Assembly (NCBI RefSeq): GCF_001949145.1
Contig: NW_019091436.1
Coordinates: 792,407-856,406 of the forward strand
From: Acanthaster planci
Lineage: Eukaryota > Echinodermata > Asteroidea > Valvatida > Acanthasteridae
DNA: 64,000 bases
Direction of reading: 5' to 3'
The stretch's first letter is position 1, and every line of letters begins with the position of its first letter. Of this stretch, positions 1 to 13,289 are shown one piece after another. The position numbers were made by a program, and so were the translations under genes. Under the pieces are notes generated by a model. It had not been told where the DNA came from and made no database searches. It saw nothing but the letters and a program-made list of their open reading frames with translations.

Positions 1-3000
1 GCATGACGATACCGTTTGCTCTAAAGCAGATACAAAATGAAAGTCCTTTGTTTTTGAAATTTAAAAATCCAACGGCAAGATGGGGTTTAAGTCTACATAA
101 TATGAGCAGAACGTCAAAAGTATAACAGGACAAAATGTTCTGATAACACCGTACTCTACAAACAAATCCCTCTATCACATAACATCGGATTTCGCGTCAT
201 GTATAATGAGAGATGTGTCTACGTCTCAACGGAATAAAGTGCATGCATTTAGATGGCCTATGTGACTCCAGTAAACGGAAATAACTATTTCTTCAATAAA
301 ATATTTTACACGCTGAGCAATGCCGATATGATGAGACTTGTCCTCTATAAATAACTAGCTTGTCTCAGGTAATCAATTTTCCTGCAAGCCTGTGATTATT
401 AAAATCCTAAAAGGGTTGGTGGACTGATATCCTATTTCAACTTTTTAAATACAAACAGATTTCCTGTGAACAGATTTTGTGAAAACAGAAATTGGGAAAC
501 CTTCTCTGAAGGTACTATGTAGCTTGAGATACTTTCCAAAATGCCAAGCAATGAGCAATGTTTATGGTCGGTTCCAAACCAATGAATGCTTCGTGTTACG
601 TTCAACAGTGCATTTTCTATACGTCAAATAAAAATAATCACTTTGTGTATTGTTTTTTTCAGCAAAGGTACACAAGCTTATGACCAACGCCCCCGTTACA
701 CATCCACGACTGCTGATAAAAAAAGAGAACATATCATAAAAGGGGCGTTGCCTCATTAGTTGTAGTATCACTTGTGATCTTCATGATTGCGTCCATTTCG
801 TTTCGTCCACGTTCATCGAAATGAAACAATTGCCTTTTAATCTTGAATTTTTTAATACTTAATTTGAAATTAATCTTCGGAGTGCCTTTCTCTTTTCAAA
901 TTTATGCTCGACCATGGAAGAGGTTTGCATGATAACAATGATTTTAGCATTAAAAGCAACAAAAAGGTACTGTTTTGTACAGTCGAAACCACTTGTTTTC
1001 AATCATTGTCAGATAAGGGCTGTTTTTCGATTTACACCAGCGCTGCTGAGTCGTGTGTAAGAAGTAGGTATTGTGATAGTTCATCCAAACCAATTGCTTT
1101 TTTCGTTTTGGGGTCTATCCTATAGACCTTTTTCACCTGCATGACTAAATGTAAACAAAACCACCACGTGTGGACCGCCTTGGCCACGGTGTTCGCATAT
1201 ACATGTATTCCTATGGGCAGCTTCAACCACGTGCAAGCGCACGTGTGAACGCTGCATGCTTGACTAGTTTATCTTGAATAGGTAGATTACCATCACAACA
1301 CTATGCACTCATTACCGTCGCAACACATAAAAGGTCCAGCACGATTGAGACATCATTGGGAAAAGGTCTATTTAGGGTATATATTTTGTTCCAACAGCAA
1401 TGCCCAAGTACGGACGCTGACTGTGGTAACAAAAGGATACATGCAGCATCATTGTTTCAACATTATTTATACACTGCATGTAAAGCACATACGTTAAAAG
1501 GAGTTGACATCATTTTCCATGCAGAATGTAAGATAGATTAACCTGTACTGTCTGATAACTCTGTTACTGTGCAGATTTTTACGGTCTTTATCTCCCCTTA
1601 ACAAAAGAATCGCCTATCTGGCGTCGGAAGGTATTTTGTTGAAACGAAAGGCTTTCAGTACATGCAGGCCTAGTTGTTTAGTATATAGTGGATGTTACAA
1701 GTCTTTTGTTTAAAAAAAACATGTACCTTTCCATACTTTGTGCGCCTTTTCAATGCGCATTGAGTCCCTATGTGTAAGTTGCAGAATGTATTAATTAAAA
1801 ATAATACAGCCGGAGTGAAACGTGGCACACGGTTGAGGATACGAAACGGACAAAAGCGTATACACAGAAAGGCGCCTTAATAACAGAAAAATTATTCTCA
1901 CTATAAGATTTAAACTCCTGCTTTGTCTTGTTCATTTGACAACTGTGCAAGTTTGGGTCATTAGTTAACCGTCAGTTAACATTTGAAGCAAGATATGGGA
2001 CGGAGAGTACCCTTACATTTGTGTTGGTCATTGTTTGATCAGAATCTCGGGAATTCTTTTCAGACGTCTAGGGGGATGTGCAACAGTCTAGAGGGTTTAT
2101 AGGGATTGAACCTGCAGGGGGTATATCCCCTCCGTCCCATATCTTACTGGGTATAAATAGCTTTTTTAATGTCACAGTATGGAGCAGCTGCATACATATA
2201 TATTTACAAGACTTTGGCGGATCGGGAAGGTTAAAGTCTGATGATATGGGATGAACAGTATAGAGAAAGAGATAAGGTCACAATAAGAGATAAGTCATAC
2301 CCTAATAGGCCTACTTTACATCAACCGATCGATGGGCAGAGGGTCTACAGAAATATTACATGAATTGTATCCACTATACTTACTGATTCGTATTACCCAT
2401 CTGAGCCACCTGCCACTTTAACAACCCCCGGATCGCATAGTCTAGGTAGAGCAGCCTAGGCCGTACACATATAGTAGTGAGATCACTTATTAATAGTGGA
2501 ACTGTGGTACTGAGAATATGAGAGGACAAGGAGCATGAGAGTCAGCATATTTGTGATACAACTTTAAATTAATGATTTAGATTCCAAGTTTGGGGGATTT
2601 GCGTGAGATGCCCTTAAATGACAGGTGAATCGCTTGATTTCGGACTGAACTCTTTCGAGATTTGAGGGAGGTCAGTATTGCATTGGCGTTTGGGCAAAAC
2701 TTAAGGCAAGCACTGTTGCAAACTACTTATTCAATGGGTTTTTTAGATTAGTAACTAATCAAACTTAATTTGAAATTAGCAAGGATGCATGCAGGAAACA
2801 AATTTTCGTTACATTTTAGAGGTTGGTTGTTCAGAGCGTCGTCTTAATAAAAGACGTTTGAATTTCGTTTTATATATATGAAAACTGTTCAATTGCACTA
2901 ACAAACTACCTGCCAGTTAAATTCTAACTCATGTGTGAGTGAAATACTGTAACTACCCAAAACTGGGTCGTGTTGATCAAATTTGGGGGGGTTGAAATTA

Positions 3001-6000
3001 ATTTCTGGTTCATAACCGAAATCTGGTTAATATTACCCTTGCTGTAGGTTAAAATCAACCAGACGTTAATTCTAATACCAAAAACCGGATATAAATATAG
3101 GCAATTTGGGGTCCGGTTTTACCCTCCGTTGGGTAAAACTTTAACTTAAGACAGTTCAGTTTTGGTTGACATTCGGTCCACTGGTAAAAATATGGACCGT
3201 GCGCACCCTTGTATCAGTTTTCAAGAGTGTCATTAATTTTCAAATTAATGTCTGTTTTTTCCTTCGTGATTTGTCCAACAGCGGAAGCGACAGAATTCAC
3301 ATCCTTTTCACCTACTTCAATAAGTCTACATTATCAAATTATGGTTGCTACTCCTTGTGCCTTTGTCGATCTACACCTGTATTTGTGCGCTGAGAGACTC
3401 GCAGCCTATGAACTGGTCTGGTTAATACATGTATTTTGACAGGAAAAAGTTGGTATCGATAGAAAGGTTGCCAACAGTTCACCAAGTCATGCTAAAAAGC
3501 GGTTTTGATTTTATACTTTGGCAAGATCGATGTAAATCTGGCACGTCTGGCCAACAAATGCTAACAGACAAGTATTTTTCCCCTCTTGAGGAGTATACCC
3601 ATAACGCTAACCAAGCAATTACGGTTAAAGCTTCAAGTCATGCTTGAATGGGATTTAGATCTTTCCATTTGCGACAAAACTGTCCGTGTTTCTGTGAGGT
3701 AACTTTGATTGGAGTTAAGGAGAAATGAGGAACATTACTTACTTCTGTAGAACACTAAATACGGCTTTTTACAGCTTTCGTGTCAAGGTCTCGAGCCCAC
3801 TGGCTTTACAACCATTGTTTGATTTTAGGAAGCACTTAAGAGATTCCCCTTATAATGTGCATTTTATCACGTGACACTCCAAACTGGATATATTAGATGT
3901 GAGAGGAGTGGAGGTTGAAGGCAGTATGTAATCTAGTCCTCTGCTCTTGACGCTGCGTGATTTTATTTTCACGAGGAAATGACTCGTTGTGGGACTGAAA
4001 TGGGCCGTGAGCTATCCGTTCCCCGCCAGCTACGTCAGGTTTCCAGTCTGCATTTCCGCCAGCGGCGAAACGGGAGCCCGCGACTGGTGCTTGAGTGAAG
4101 GTCGTGCAGTATGTCGCGCTTATCTGCGTTTAGTTTCCGCTCTTGCGTGGCAGTTACCTCCTTGTATTGTAGCTGGGATCAGTCCATTTAATTCATGAGC
4201 GGCTGTATTGCCTTGCCAATGTGCATTTTATGAAGAGACATAAATATGCAAAAGGGTTATAGCGATATCGTCTGACAGCATGGATGGAATCCCTTGGAGT
4301 CATCTCTCATGAGTTGCTGCTACCGCGAACTGTTCAATCAACACAAAAAAATCGTGTGATTGAAAGCTGCTATTTTTGGCAAAAAGTAATCAAGGAAACT
4401 AAACACAAAATTGTGGGGGTTTTATTTGAAAGCAGGTGTGTCCAAATCACGTGCTGTTTGGTTGTGGCTTTGCTTCCTGGTCATAGATGTGCAGTGAGAA
4501 ACAGTCGCAGCCGTAAGCAACAACACTGTGGAAAAAGCTTATGCAGTTATGCAACGAAGTTTAGGCTGGTCAGGGAAAATAAACATTCAAGAAGTTTGTA
4601 CATCTCTTTTTAAATTATTTTGAAGACTTTCTCTGAGCAACTGAATGCTAAAAATCTTTTTTGAGAGGCTAAAGATATTCTCAAGAGCCAAAACTCCTGT
4701 TCACACACTGTTTTCTTTTATCCTGAATAATTAACAACTCGATCAAGCTAATGCGACGCCATTTTAAAACATTTTCCCCTCTCACCAAGACGAATGGGTG
4801 ATTTAAGGCAATCCATCTTAACAGCCAATCAATTATTCAAGTCATTTGTGATTTCTTTATTCCTCTATGGTCAGATGAAACGTGACAACGAAGTCAAAGA
4901 TTATGGAGCTTTTTTCATGCTTCACTTGACTCGAAATATCAGTCCATCTTCATCGACTCATAGGCATGTCGGCCCAGGAGCGAGGTTGAGGGAGCTTTGA
5001 TAATGTAACCGGGGTGAGTGGACATCACGTAAATCAGGGCACTGGCAACCCTGTCTACGACGTCATTCTTGTAACCCGGACGTGGAGTAGGCTATGCCGC
5101 CTCTGGTGGTGGATCGGTAGGTCCATCCCCCATTGTTGGATGATGAGGCACCAATTACAAGTGCAACCCTCCCAGAGTGAGTCGGACACCAGACGGGCAA
5201 TCCAATATTTGTTTTAATTGTTGATTCATTTGTCTCGTCTAAGCTCTTGAGTCTTTTCAGATCAAAATAAACCCTGTTTGCAAAACAGTTACATAACTGT
5301 CATGAAAGAAATATTGTATAAAAGTACAACGTACACGTCGCACAAAAGTTACATTATTGTATAATTTTTGTTCAATAAAGTCATAAAAATGGTCGAAAAA
5401 ACATGCAATCGAATTACAATATTTGAACTAAAGTAAATTACTCCAGTGTGGTACAGTAGCTGACAGCAAAAGCAACTCTCGAGCTCTACAGTCAGGCTTG
5501 CAGGCGTTGGCCTACTAGACAAGCCTCCATAGCTATTTCTCTCAAGCTGCGGTCAAAACATAATTAATATGGTACATATAACTTCAAGTATGAAAGACAA
5601 ATATCCATGAGTATTATGTCGAGGAATAGCAGTATGAGCAACTGCAAGGAAATGTACCTTGCATAAAATGTACTAAAGCCTACCTCCAACGTATATGTCC
5701 AATCATGTTCGTTATGATGCCCCACCAATGCAAAGCACTACATTATACAGCCCCACGTACGCGCTGTGCATAATAAACAGCGCGCACGTCTCACACGAGG
5801 TCTACCACGCACAGTGCGCGCAGCGTTAACGCAACATGACATGTATTGTTTATACGTGAAGTTGCAGTGCAGCAATCTATTGTGGAAGATTCTCACAAAT
5901 ACGATTAAAAACATTCCCCAAATAAATTAAAATGCCATAAGCCTTAAGTATAATACCAACTAATACGCTCTATGGCGATCAGTGGTATCGGTGATGTAAG

Positions 6001-9000
6001 TCAGTGAGGATATTTAACCTAGAAAAAGTACTTAGAGCAAGGCATTTCGGGGCAACTTTCTTACCTGGGCGTTGCTCACCTCGCAGCGGCGATAAAGACC
6101 GCTACTCGAGAAAGTTCGAGAAAACATCCAACGCCCATAGGCAAAACATATTGCTCCGCCATTCACAAAAACGCACAGTGTAATTACGCTCAATCGTTGC
6201 TTCCACGGGTTGATTATAAACAGAACAGTATTTACGAATTAGTAATTACACTCAAGCATTAATCAAGGGGCACAACCAAGTTGAAGACATGAACTGTGAA
6301 CTCAGAGAGACTATTTTTGTTGCCGTGAATCCTGAGGACCAGTCGCGCAAGGAACAACGTGGCTTGCGGGTTGCATAATTATTGGCTCTCACCCTATCAC
6401 GACGCTGACTATGTCAGCCACCACAATAATCTTGCTGAGAAAGTCCGAATCGGTTTGACCCGAAGAGTCATTATATTTAGGTTTACAGCCTTAAGAAAAC
6501 CACTTCAGAAATAGTAGGTAAAATTTCATGGCTTTGGCCTAGTCACGCCGAAAAATGTGCAGCTGGTCTGTTAATTATTCGTGCATTGATCAGACCTATT
6601 TACTCCATCACACCGTTACAATGATAAACGGGTATAACATTCGGCCATAGAAAAAGTTGTTTCATCTCTTTGTTTCCTTGATGTTAACAGGGAAAGACTG
6701 CTCAGATTTAATGATAACCAGTGTGTAATTGCATGTAAAAGAATTGCCGAGACCAGCCATGCAAATTTTGATTAGAGACGAGTTAGAGACTCAAAATTCT
6801 CAACCTGTGGAATCTTGTAGCACCATAGCAACAAAGGGGGTGTTTTTAAACACATTGTTTTTAAAATTGATTCAAACACTGTTGATACTAAATCTGATTC
6901 TGGACTTTCATTTATTCAAGTTGAAGAAATCGCTGATTAAGCGCGGGGGTATATAGGTAAGGTTGTGAACAATATCGTGCAGTCTTGCTTCTATGTGCGT
7001 GTGTGTGCAAGGGATTGCAATTTCGACTGGTATGCCACATTTTCTCCGCGTCTCTGACACTACCAATGAGCTCGACTTCTGATGGGTGTGGACTATATTA
7101 GGGACGCAAATCACGTTGGAAGTGCACGGACGTAGGTTACTCCTGCCGGAGTACCATTTTTATCACTGTTCTTTGTTCCTTCTTCACGGATGCTTGACTC
7201 TCCGCCTTTCCCTAGCTGAGTAAAAACCCCTAGCTGTGACCATCCACTTGCCCGGAATTCCCAGCTATTTCTGCTTCGGGAATAACAGAGTTAACTCCGT
7301 GAGCGTGCTTTTTTTTAATGCGGTCAACGGATTTTCGATTGGTTGCCAAAACTGTGCTTTTAATTAAATGACTCCCTTGCTCTTTGATTGGTTTATAGCT
7401 AGGACTGGTCTCTGGGAATTCCGGTTCCACCGTTAACGAAGAAGTGCTCAGTGGGTTTTGCGAGCGAACTCATGTGGACCTCGTGGGTTTAGTGCTCATG
7501 AAATGCTGTTTGAGTAGCAGGATAGTTGAATGGTTTTTACAGATAAATGAAGTCATTAAAGAAAGCAAAGTTGACGTTTAAACAATGCAAGTTGTGTCTG
7601 ACGTCGTCACAATAGCAAAAAGGAAATATTTAGAATAAAACTTTATATTTCGTTTCTAATATGGCTCAATGTCCGGGATAATTGGCCAATATTTAGCCTA
7701 TTTGGATCTACATCATTGTCACATTTCTTGGTGCTTTTTGTAGTTTTTGAAGAAAGGTAAATAGCTCACCTTTCGGAAATTGGAATACAAAGTACGATGT
7801 GTGGGCCGTTTCAGCGGTTTTGGAAGGACACAAACCCGTGCACAAGTTACTTTAAGAGGTTAAACTTGTAAATCATTAAATGTACACAGAGGAACAGGAT
7901 GACTGCGTGCAGCCCATTTGCCAGAAAGAATTGGTCCATATTTCCAGATTGTCTAAATTTAGAAAACGGCTGCTACAAATGGTCTACGTGTTTCATGATC
8001 GCCGGCTATCAATGATTAATTTCCAATGAAAGATTAACACATACAGTAGTGATTATCTATCACTGTTAATGATCGGTTCTCAATTAACAAACTGCTCAAT
8101 TCTGGACACAATTACTAGTGATAACTTTTTTTCATTTCCCATCCACGATATGGACCAAAGTCTTTTGGTCGTAATGCGGGATCCTCACATTTAAATCGTT
8201 AGTTTACAAAAACAATTCCCCTGCGTCGTCAAAATGTTCCTTCTGTGCGATTACTTGTGGAATTAATGACCATTTGGATCAGTTAAAGGACTCATATATC
8301 AGTTAAATGGGTGACAAGTGACTGTGACCCGATTTCACCCGGGATTAGGAAGTCACGAGGAACACGCTTGACTTAGCAGGGCCTATCGAGAACGGTACTC
8401 GAGTCGTTAGAGCGTAGTTAACGCAGTGCATCCGCCTGCGTTCTGATGTAACAATTAGTCATACCTGACGAATAAAAGAAGACTATTAAGCAGACTTTCG
8501 AGTAGCTATCTCCGACACTCTATAAAATCTCTCTATAAAATCGCTTCGCCAACTTAGGAATTGTTAACAGGATTCCATTCTCGTTCAGTTGAACTCGACA
8601 ACCCCTGATGGCCTATCAGGGAATTCTAAAATGAATATTAGAGACGTTTGTAATTTTTGTAGGACACGTATTTTTACAAGTAGATGTCTGATTCATGTTT
8701 AGTAACAAAATTGCGGATTTCTGGAGCTGAAGTCGCGGTAGGATAAAACATTCTCGTGCTTCTTTTGTCTGGTTATATATAGCTGGAATTCGATACGAAA
8801 TTAAGAATATTTCTTGACAAATCTGGTATGCGTACCTATCTACACGTCATGCAAACTAAGTTGCTGTCCGGTATACCCTACTTCGATAATAAGATAGACA
8901 CCGTGGTTGTAGGCCCTACTCAATGCCATTGTGACCGGGTCGTGCAGACCAGATTCAACTTATCCGATTCATCTCGAGGATTAAGTTGCTCAAGAGAAAG

Positions 9001-9047
9001 GAGACCGTATCCTGAAAAGAAACCCAAGAAAACCCAGAATTGAAATA
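1..9047. other. gene-poor stretch
   Basis: No coding exon in this stretch is convincing: all open frames are short, AT-driven and match no family I know. It holds an inverted repeat with a TATA-like box (1990-2160), a perfect 9-bp hairpin GTTTTACCC/GGGTAAAAC at 3116-3139, and a CpG-richer patch near 5745-5830. Distal regulatory DNA or an upstream exon of the 12-kb peptide gene could lie here, but I cannot point to one. Confidence 0.5.
1990..2145. repeat. inverted repeat, 16-bp perfect arms
   Basis: The arm AAGATATGGGACGGAG at 1990-2005 recurs as its exact reverse complement at 2130-2145, enclosing about 124 bp. A TATAAATA box (2152-2159) follows directly. This may be the end pair of a small non-autonomous DNA element; I see no clear target-site duplication. 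Perfect 16-bp arms at this spacing are unlikely by chance. Confidence 0.6.
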
Positions 9048-9227
9048 ATGGGCATGCTTTTATTCATTTCCCTCGCGCTATTTATACTTGTTAATCACAC
9101 TCTTCCGACTATGCGGGACTTTCTCTTTATGCATCCAAGCGAACTCCCTGGACACCACAGAGGAGAACGTAGATACATGTCGCCCTCAGAATTGGGGCAG
9201 GCATACAACTTACAAAGGGTCATTTGA
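9048..9227 (+). CDS. small signal-peptide-like ORF (uncertain)
   Basis: An ATG-started frame of 59 codons. Residues 1-16 are strongly hydrophobic (MGMLLFISLALFILVN), as in a secretory signal. The rest is basic and proline-containing, with a GERR stretch that could be a processing site. It could be a short secreted peptide, or the signal exon of the prokineticin-like gene whose cysteine exon lies 2.9 kb downstream on the same strand. That cysteine exon needs a phase-0 donor. The only phase-0 GT sites here, after residue 14 (CTT|GTTAAT) and residue 57 (AGG|GTCATT), are weak. It may also be chance. Low confidence. Confidence 0.2.
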   Translation: MGMLLFISLALFILVNHTLPTMRDFLFMHPSELPGHHRGERRYMSPSELGQAYNLQRVI

Positions 9228-12132
9228 GAGTGGCATGCCATATTGGATGATAACACACAGAACACGCTGCTCTTAACTTTCGTATTTTACTAGTTTAAAG
9301 CTGGAAAATCGTGATATCGCTTGCCCAATGCTCTTGTGTTGCAGCATGAAGTGGAGTGAAATATTTTATGGCAAAAGTGTTGCATTTAAACTACTTTAGC
9401 CCGTGTTGAATTTCGCACATTTCCAAAGGCAAGGTCAGTTGTAAGTAGACAGTTGCAGGTTGAGGTTCACAGCGAAATCGCTATTTTGAGTTATGAACAC
9501 GCACAATGCCTTTGAGGCACGTTCTTAACATATAACTCATCTTTTCTCGTGAACGGAAGAGGACAAAATCCAGTTCTGGCAATGAAAATGTCCTTCCCTG
9601 ATCATACAATTACTGGGAAATAGAGGGAAAATAGGAGAAGAGGTTTTAATGTTATTTTAACACGTCGTCTATTGCATACTCGGACTCGTCGGATGTGGTG
9701 GGCGTGTCCTTTTAATAATGTAGGTGGAGACATAAATAATGGCAATACCTAGACCTCTGACGGAGAAGAGTACTATATGTGTGGGCAAGTTCAGTTTCCA
9801 CGCATTTTGGATAGTAACCAACTTTTCGCAGAAAACTCCGAGGCGAAAAGTATCTAGAGTAATATAAACGGAGGGGCGGGGAGTAATTCACTGCTAAAGC
9901 CCTTCTCCCTTAGGTCTACAATCTCTGATGGTAAGGTTGATTGTTAGAGAAGTGTGACTTGCAAATGGATTTTTGATCTTCTTTGACAGTGGTGCGCCAC
10001 TTGACACTTCATTACGGGTAAAACTGTACCAAAAAGTCGGTTTTCGAAGAAAGATGGCGCTTTGTTTTGCTACATACAAAATAATAACTGGTCCAAGTCC
10101 ATTTCCGAATATTATACTCGAAAAAATCCCCTGGTGATAAATGGAGGAAAATGGCACACACTCCAGACGTTTCAAACGAGAAACCGCCATTTGAAGAGAT
10201 GTTAATACGTCAGAAGTAATTTCCCTAATGAACTCTCCACGATGGAGTCAGGAGGCCATGTGTTCGGAGGCAATTAGAGTTATGGCCAGAGCACGAGGTC
10301 CGGAAGGGTACCACAAGCTCCGGTAGTTTGGTCAGGAACAAGGGTTAGACCACAGCCAAATCGGGGAAATAGGGGGCGATTTTTTTTGTGTAGCCTTTCT
10401 GGGTGTTGAGGCTACATTAATAGGGTACTTTGTTCGTTTTTGGAAGGGAGGGAAAATGAAACATTGGCCTACATAAGAAAACGTCTCTCTCTAAATTAAA
10501 AAAAATATACCCCTCACTTTTTATGGCAAGGGGGGCGAAGCGTGGCTCCCCCCTCCTGGATCTGTCAGTTGCCAGGAAATACGGCCTGTCACCAGCTGAT
10601 ATCATCACAAATATGTAACACTAAGAAGCAGGAACCCTAAAAACCCAAGTGTCTTTTATTGTTTAAATAAATCAGGTCAAAAGAATTCTGAGAAAACTCA
10701 GGTGTTAATTTATCTTCATGTGGCAGGTATACCGGAGCGTATTGTTAATCTAACGTTGCGGCTTTTAAAAGTTGAGGAAACCTTCAGAGCGCAGTTTTCA
10801 AATCAAAATGAAACATCTGTACACTTTTTGGAAAATTTTGTGCGAAATAAACTCTAGTATACAGTATTAAGGTTGTGAAACATTGGGAATCATTCAAGAA
10901 CTGTTGATTGCGCAAAATGACATGTCATTTTGATTGGTCGCTTATAGCACTGGGCACATGATAGATTACCTACCAACAATTTTCAGTGAATGTAGTTTGG
11001 TATAAACAAGAAATCCGAAGAACTTGAAGGGGAGCTTGAAGTTCCACCTCATACTGTTTCCTTCTGGAGTTTTTTTTTCACACTGATGATAATTATAGAT
11101 AACGATCAAAACTCCATCTCCTGTGGTTTTTTAATCGATTCATACTCATCTACACATATTAACTCCTTGTTTCGCTCTTTGTAGCAGGCGGAGGCAGGAA
11201 TGCAGGGGAGAATTTTGCCTCATTTTTTGTTGAACATCATGAGTTTTTCCCGGTAAATCTTTCCCTTTCCTCTCTCCGCATTCTATATTTTCCATCGCTA
11301 CTTTTTCCTTCTTTCACTTCTTCTTACCTCACCCAAAACTCCAAAATGCGCATCCGTCGACTGTGGAATGAGCTTGTAAACACATGTGTGCTATGTATTT
11401 GATACAGTGGGAGTAACTTTAGGAAGGAAAACAGTTTGCTTTAAATCTAAATAAAAAACAAGGACAACAACATATCTAATTATTGTAAATGTATTAAAAT
11501 TTACTTTAGTTGGGAATGGAACGGTGTTACGAAGGAGTGCCGTTCCACTTCCTTGTTTATCCGATGGACACACTGAACGAATGAACCAGCTGATTAAATT
11601 TGTCCCCCTTTTTCCTGCCCTGTGGGAAAGGCCAATTAAATTGGGGTTTATTTCGGTTGATCGAAGCTGTGTCAACGTCATGTGACCCCGTTTCTGCTCT
11701 GTCAGATCATTCCGTTCTTGACAGAGGAAGAATCTGTTCTGTCGTGGTGTGAACGATCTATCAGATCTGTTGGTTCTTAGATACTGACAGTAGGCCACCT
11801 AGGGCGAACCGGGCGAACATTACTGGGTTTGTTTCTGTCGTGGTGTGAACGATCTATCATCAGATCTGTTGGTTCTTAGATACTGACAATAGGCTACCTA
11901 GGGCGAACCAGGCGAACATTACTGGGTTTGTTTCACTCGCGTGGTTTTTTTTTTCCGTTGAGAATTCTGTGCAGTTTTCTTTGAACATGGTAGTGTGGTT
12001 CTTTTTTTGGGGGGGGGGGGGTTGAGGGTTATAATCGGTTACATCCACATGACTACCCCTTTTTATTTAATCATGCATGCACTTTCATTGCACTGTACGA
12101 TATTTATTATTGTTTATTTATCTTCCATGCAG
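9228..12132. other. no gene seen; intron or intergenic
   Basis: AT-rich sequence with homopolymer runs, including an unbroken run of about a dozen G near 12007-12020, and one two-copy tandem duplication (11737-11931). No exon is recognisable. If the prokineticin-like exon has an upstream exon on this strand, part of this is intron; the last bases before 12133 (TTTATCTTCCATGCAG) are a normal acceptor. Confidence 0.45.
11737..11931. repeat. two-copy tandem duplication (96/99 bp)
   Basis: Two adjacent copies of a ~96-bp unit beginning TTCTGTCGTGGTGTGAACG start at 11737 and 11833. The second copy has a 3-bp ATC insertion and a few substitutions, so the event is recent but not brand new. It lies about 200 bp upstream of the prokineticin-like exon acceptor, within a presumed intron or 5' flank. 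Confidence 0.85.
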
Positions 12133-12372
12133 ATCTGTGATACCGATTTGGACTGCGCGGGTCGTAATAGGCCCTCCTGCTGCGCGTACAACCACGAAAG
12201 CTCAATCCGGTTATGTGAGCCTCTCGGCACGCGGGGTAGCATGTGTAACACCTTCAGCCGGCCTCACATGTGGAGCGGGGAGAGGCTCGGCAAGCTGTGT
12301 CCCTGCGAGGCCGGCCTGGAGTGTGTCTCCGATTCCAGCTCTTCTTTGATCAGTAGGGGCACGTGCATTTAA
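12133..12372 (+). CDS. prokineticin-like (AVIT/colipase-fold) exon
   Basis: A terminal coding exon of 79 residues plus TAA, entered in phase 0 after the acceptor CTTCCATGCAG. It contains ten cysteines in prokineticin order: C-x5-C, then a CC pair, RLCEPLG-x3-MC, then LCPC, GLEC and a final C. The PLG and CPC landmarks match vertebrate prokineticins and related colipase-fold peptides; Dickkopf C-terminal domains share the fold but lack this exact spacing. Family members are small secreted ligands held by five disulfides that act on G-protein-coupled receptors. The N-terminal activation segment (AVIT in vertebrates) and signal peptide must be on an upstream exon, as in vertebrate PROK genes, and I could not fix it. 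The exon is GC-richer than its surroundings. Poly(A) signal AATAAA lies at 13281. Confidence 0.75.
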   Translation: MCDTDLDCAGRNRPSCCAYNHESSIRLCEPLGTRGSMCNTFSRPHMWSGERLGKLCPCEAGLECVSDSSSSLISRGTCI

Positions 12373-12515
12373 GGAGGATGCCCCCATTATGGCGCTACAG
12401 CACCAGGTGTGACATGGACTTAAGGACAAGAACGTAACCAACAACAAACAATCCTGACTGTGACTCGTATGTAACGGCCTGCTAGACGCAATTACAGGCA
12501 CTTATGACAACCCTG

Positions 12516-12914
12516 TCACACTCGAGCATAACTTGGAATACGAACTTTTGATGAACGGCAAGACTTAACGATGTTCATGCATAGCCTAGCACATATTACT
12601 GTAGCTTTGCTTTTCTTTTCGTCGACGATTTTGTCCATGATGGTGGCGACAATCATGCGGGCATCAGGAGGGTGAAGCCCGCATAATTCACGATCTTCAA
12701 CAACGTGGCCATCAATCCAAACTGCTCTTTGTTTGACTGATTGTGCGGATGCAGGAATGGCTAAAAGCACAGCGCCCCGGTCATTCGTCACGTTTATGGC
12801 CACCACCGTGAGGATACAACCCAGGGGTGTAATGTATGGGGTGTCTCCTGGGTCAACAACCAACTCTCCGCGCAAGTGGTTGCCCACGACAACGGAAGCA
12901 GCAATCGAACGCAC
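12516..12914 (-). other. unrecognised open frame, GC-rich
   Basis: A 132-codon open frame antisense to the presumed 3' UTR of the prokineticin-like gene. The composition looks protein-like (phrases such as GELVVDPGDTPYITP and HPPDARMIVATIMDKIV) and local GC is well above the surrounding AT-rich DNA. It has no match I can name, no clear splice sites and no second exon. It may be a decayed mobile-element ORF, a lone exon of an antisense gene, or chance within a GC-rich patch. Confidence 0.2.
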
Positions 12915-13280
12915 TCAACGGGCTGATGTACTCCTTTTGGCCCAATCCAATGGGATGTCATGCACGGACTATAGAGACTCACCAACACTGACAGTTTCAA
13001 CTGACGCCAAGTTTGGCGCTTCCACTCAGTTCGATGGTTCGATTGGTTTTCAACGACGTCTTCTCTTCGGTCGTCTCTCCACGTGACCGGTTTAATTTTT
13101 GGCATTCAATTTCTGCATATCGTGCCACTATCGATGTTACACTCTACCCACATCAGGCTCACGATCCAGCCTTGATTACTTTTACGCACATCAAAGCAAC
13201 TTGTGTACCCTGGAAATGTATCACGATGATTAGTTACCGTGGCAACCGCTGCACATTACCTTATATCATTTATAACAACT

Positions 13281-13286
13281 AATAAA
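13281..13286 (+). terminator. AATAAA polyadenylation signal (candidate)
   Basis: The first canonical AATAAA on this strand that I see downstream of the prokineticin-like stop codon (12372). It would give a ~0.9-kb 3' UTR. The assignment is by position only. Confidence 0.3.
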
Positions 13287-13289
13287 TGG

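Noticed and set aside
9088-9276. Signal-peptide-like reading in the second frame at 9.1 kb
   Set aside because: It begins at TTG and has no ATG after the upstream in-frame stop; the ATG frame from 9048 is the better candidate.
11391-11798. 135-codon minus-strand ORF
   Set aside because: No recognisable domain, overlaps the tandem duplication, and amino-acid content changes character along its length.
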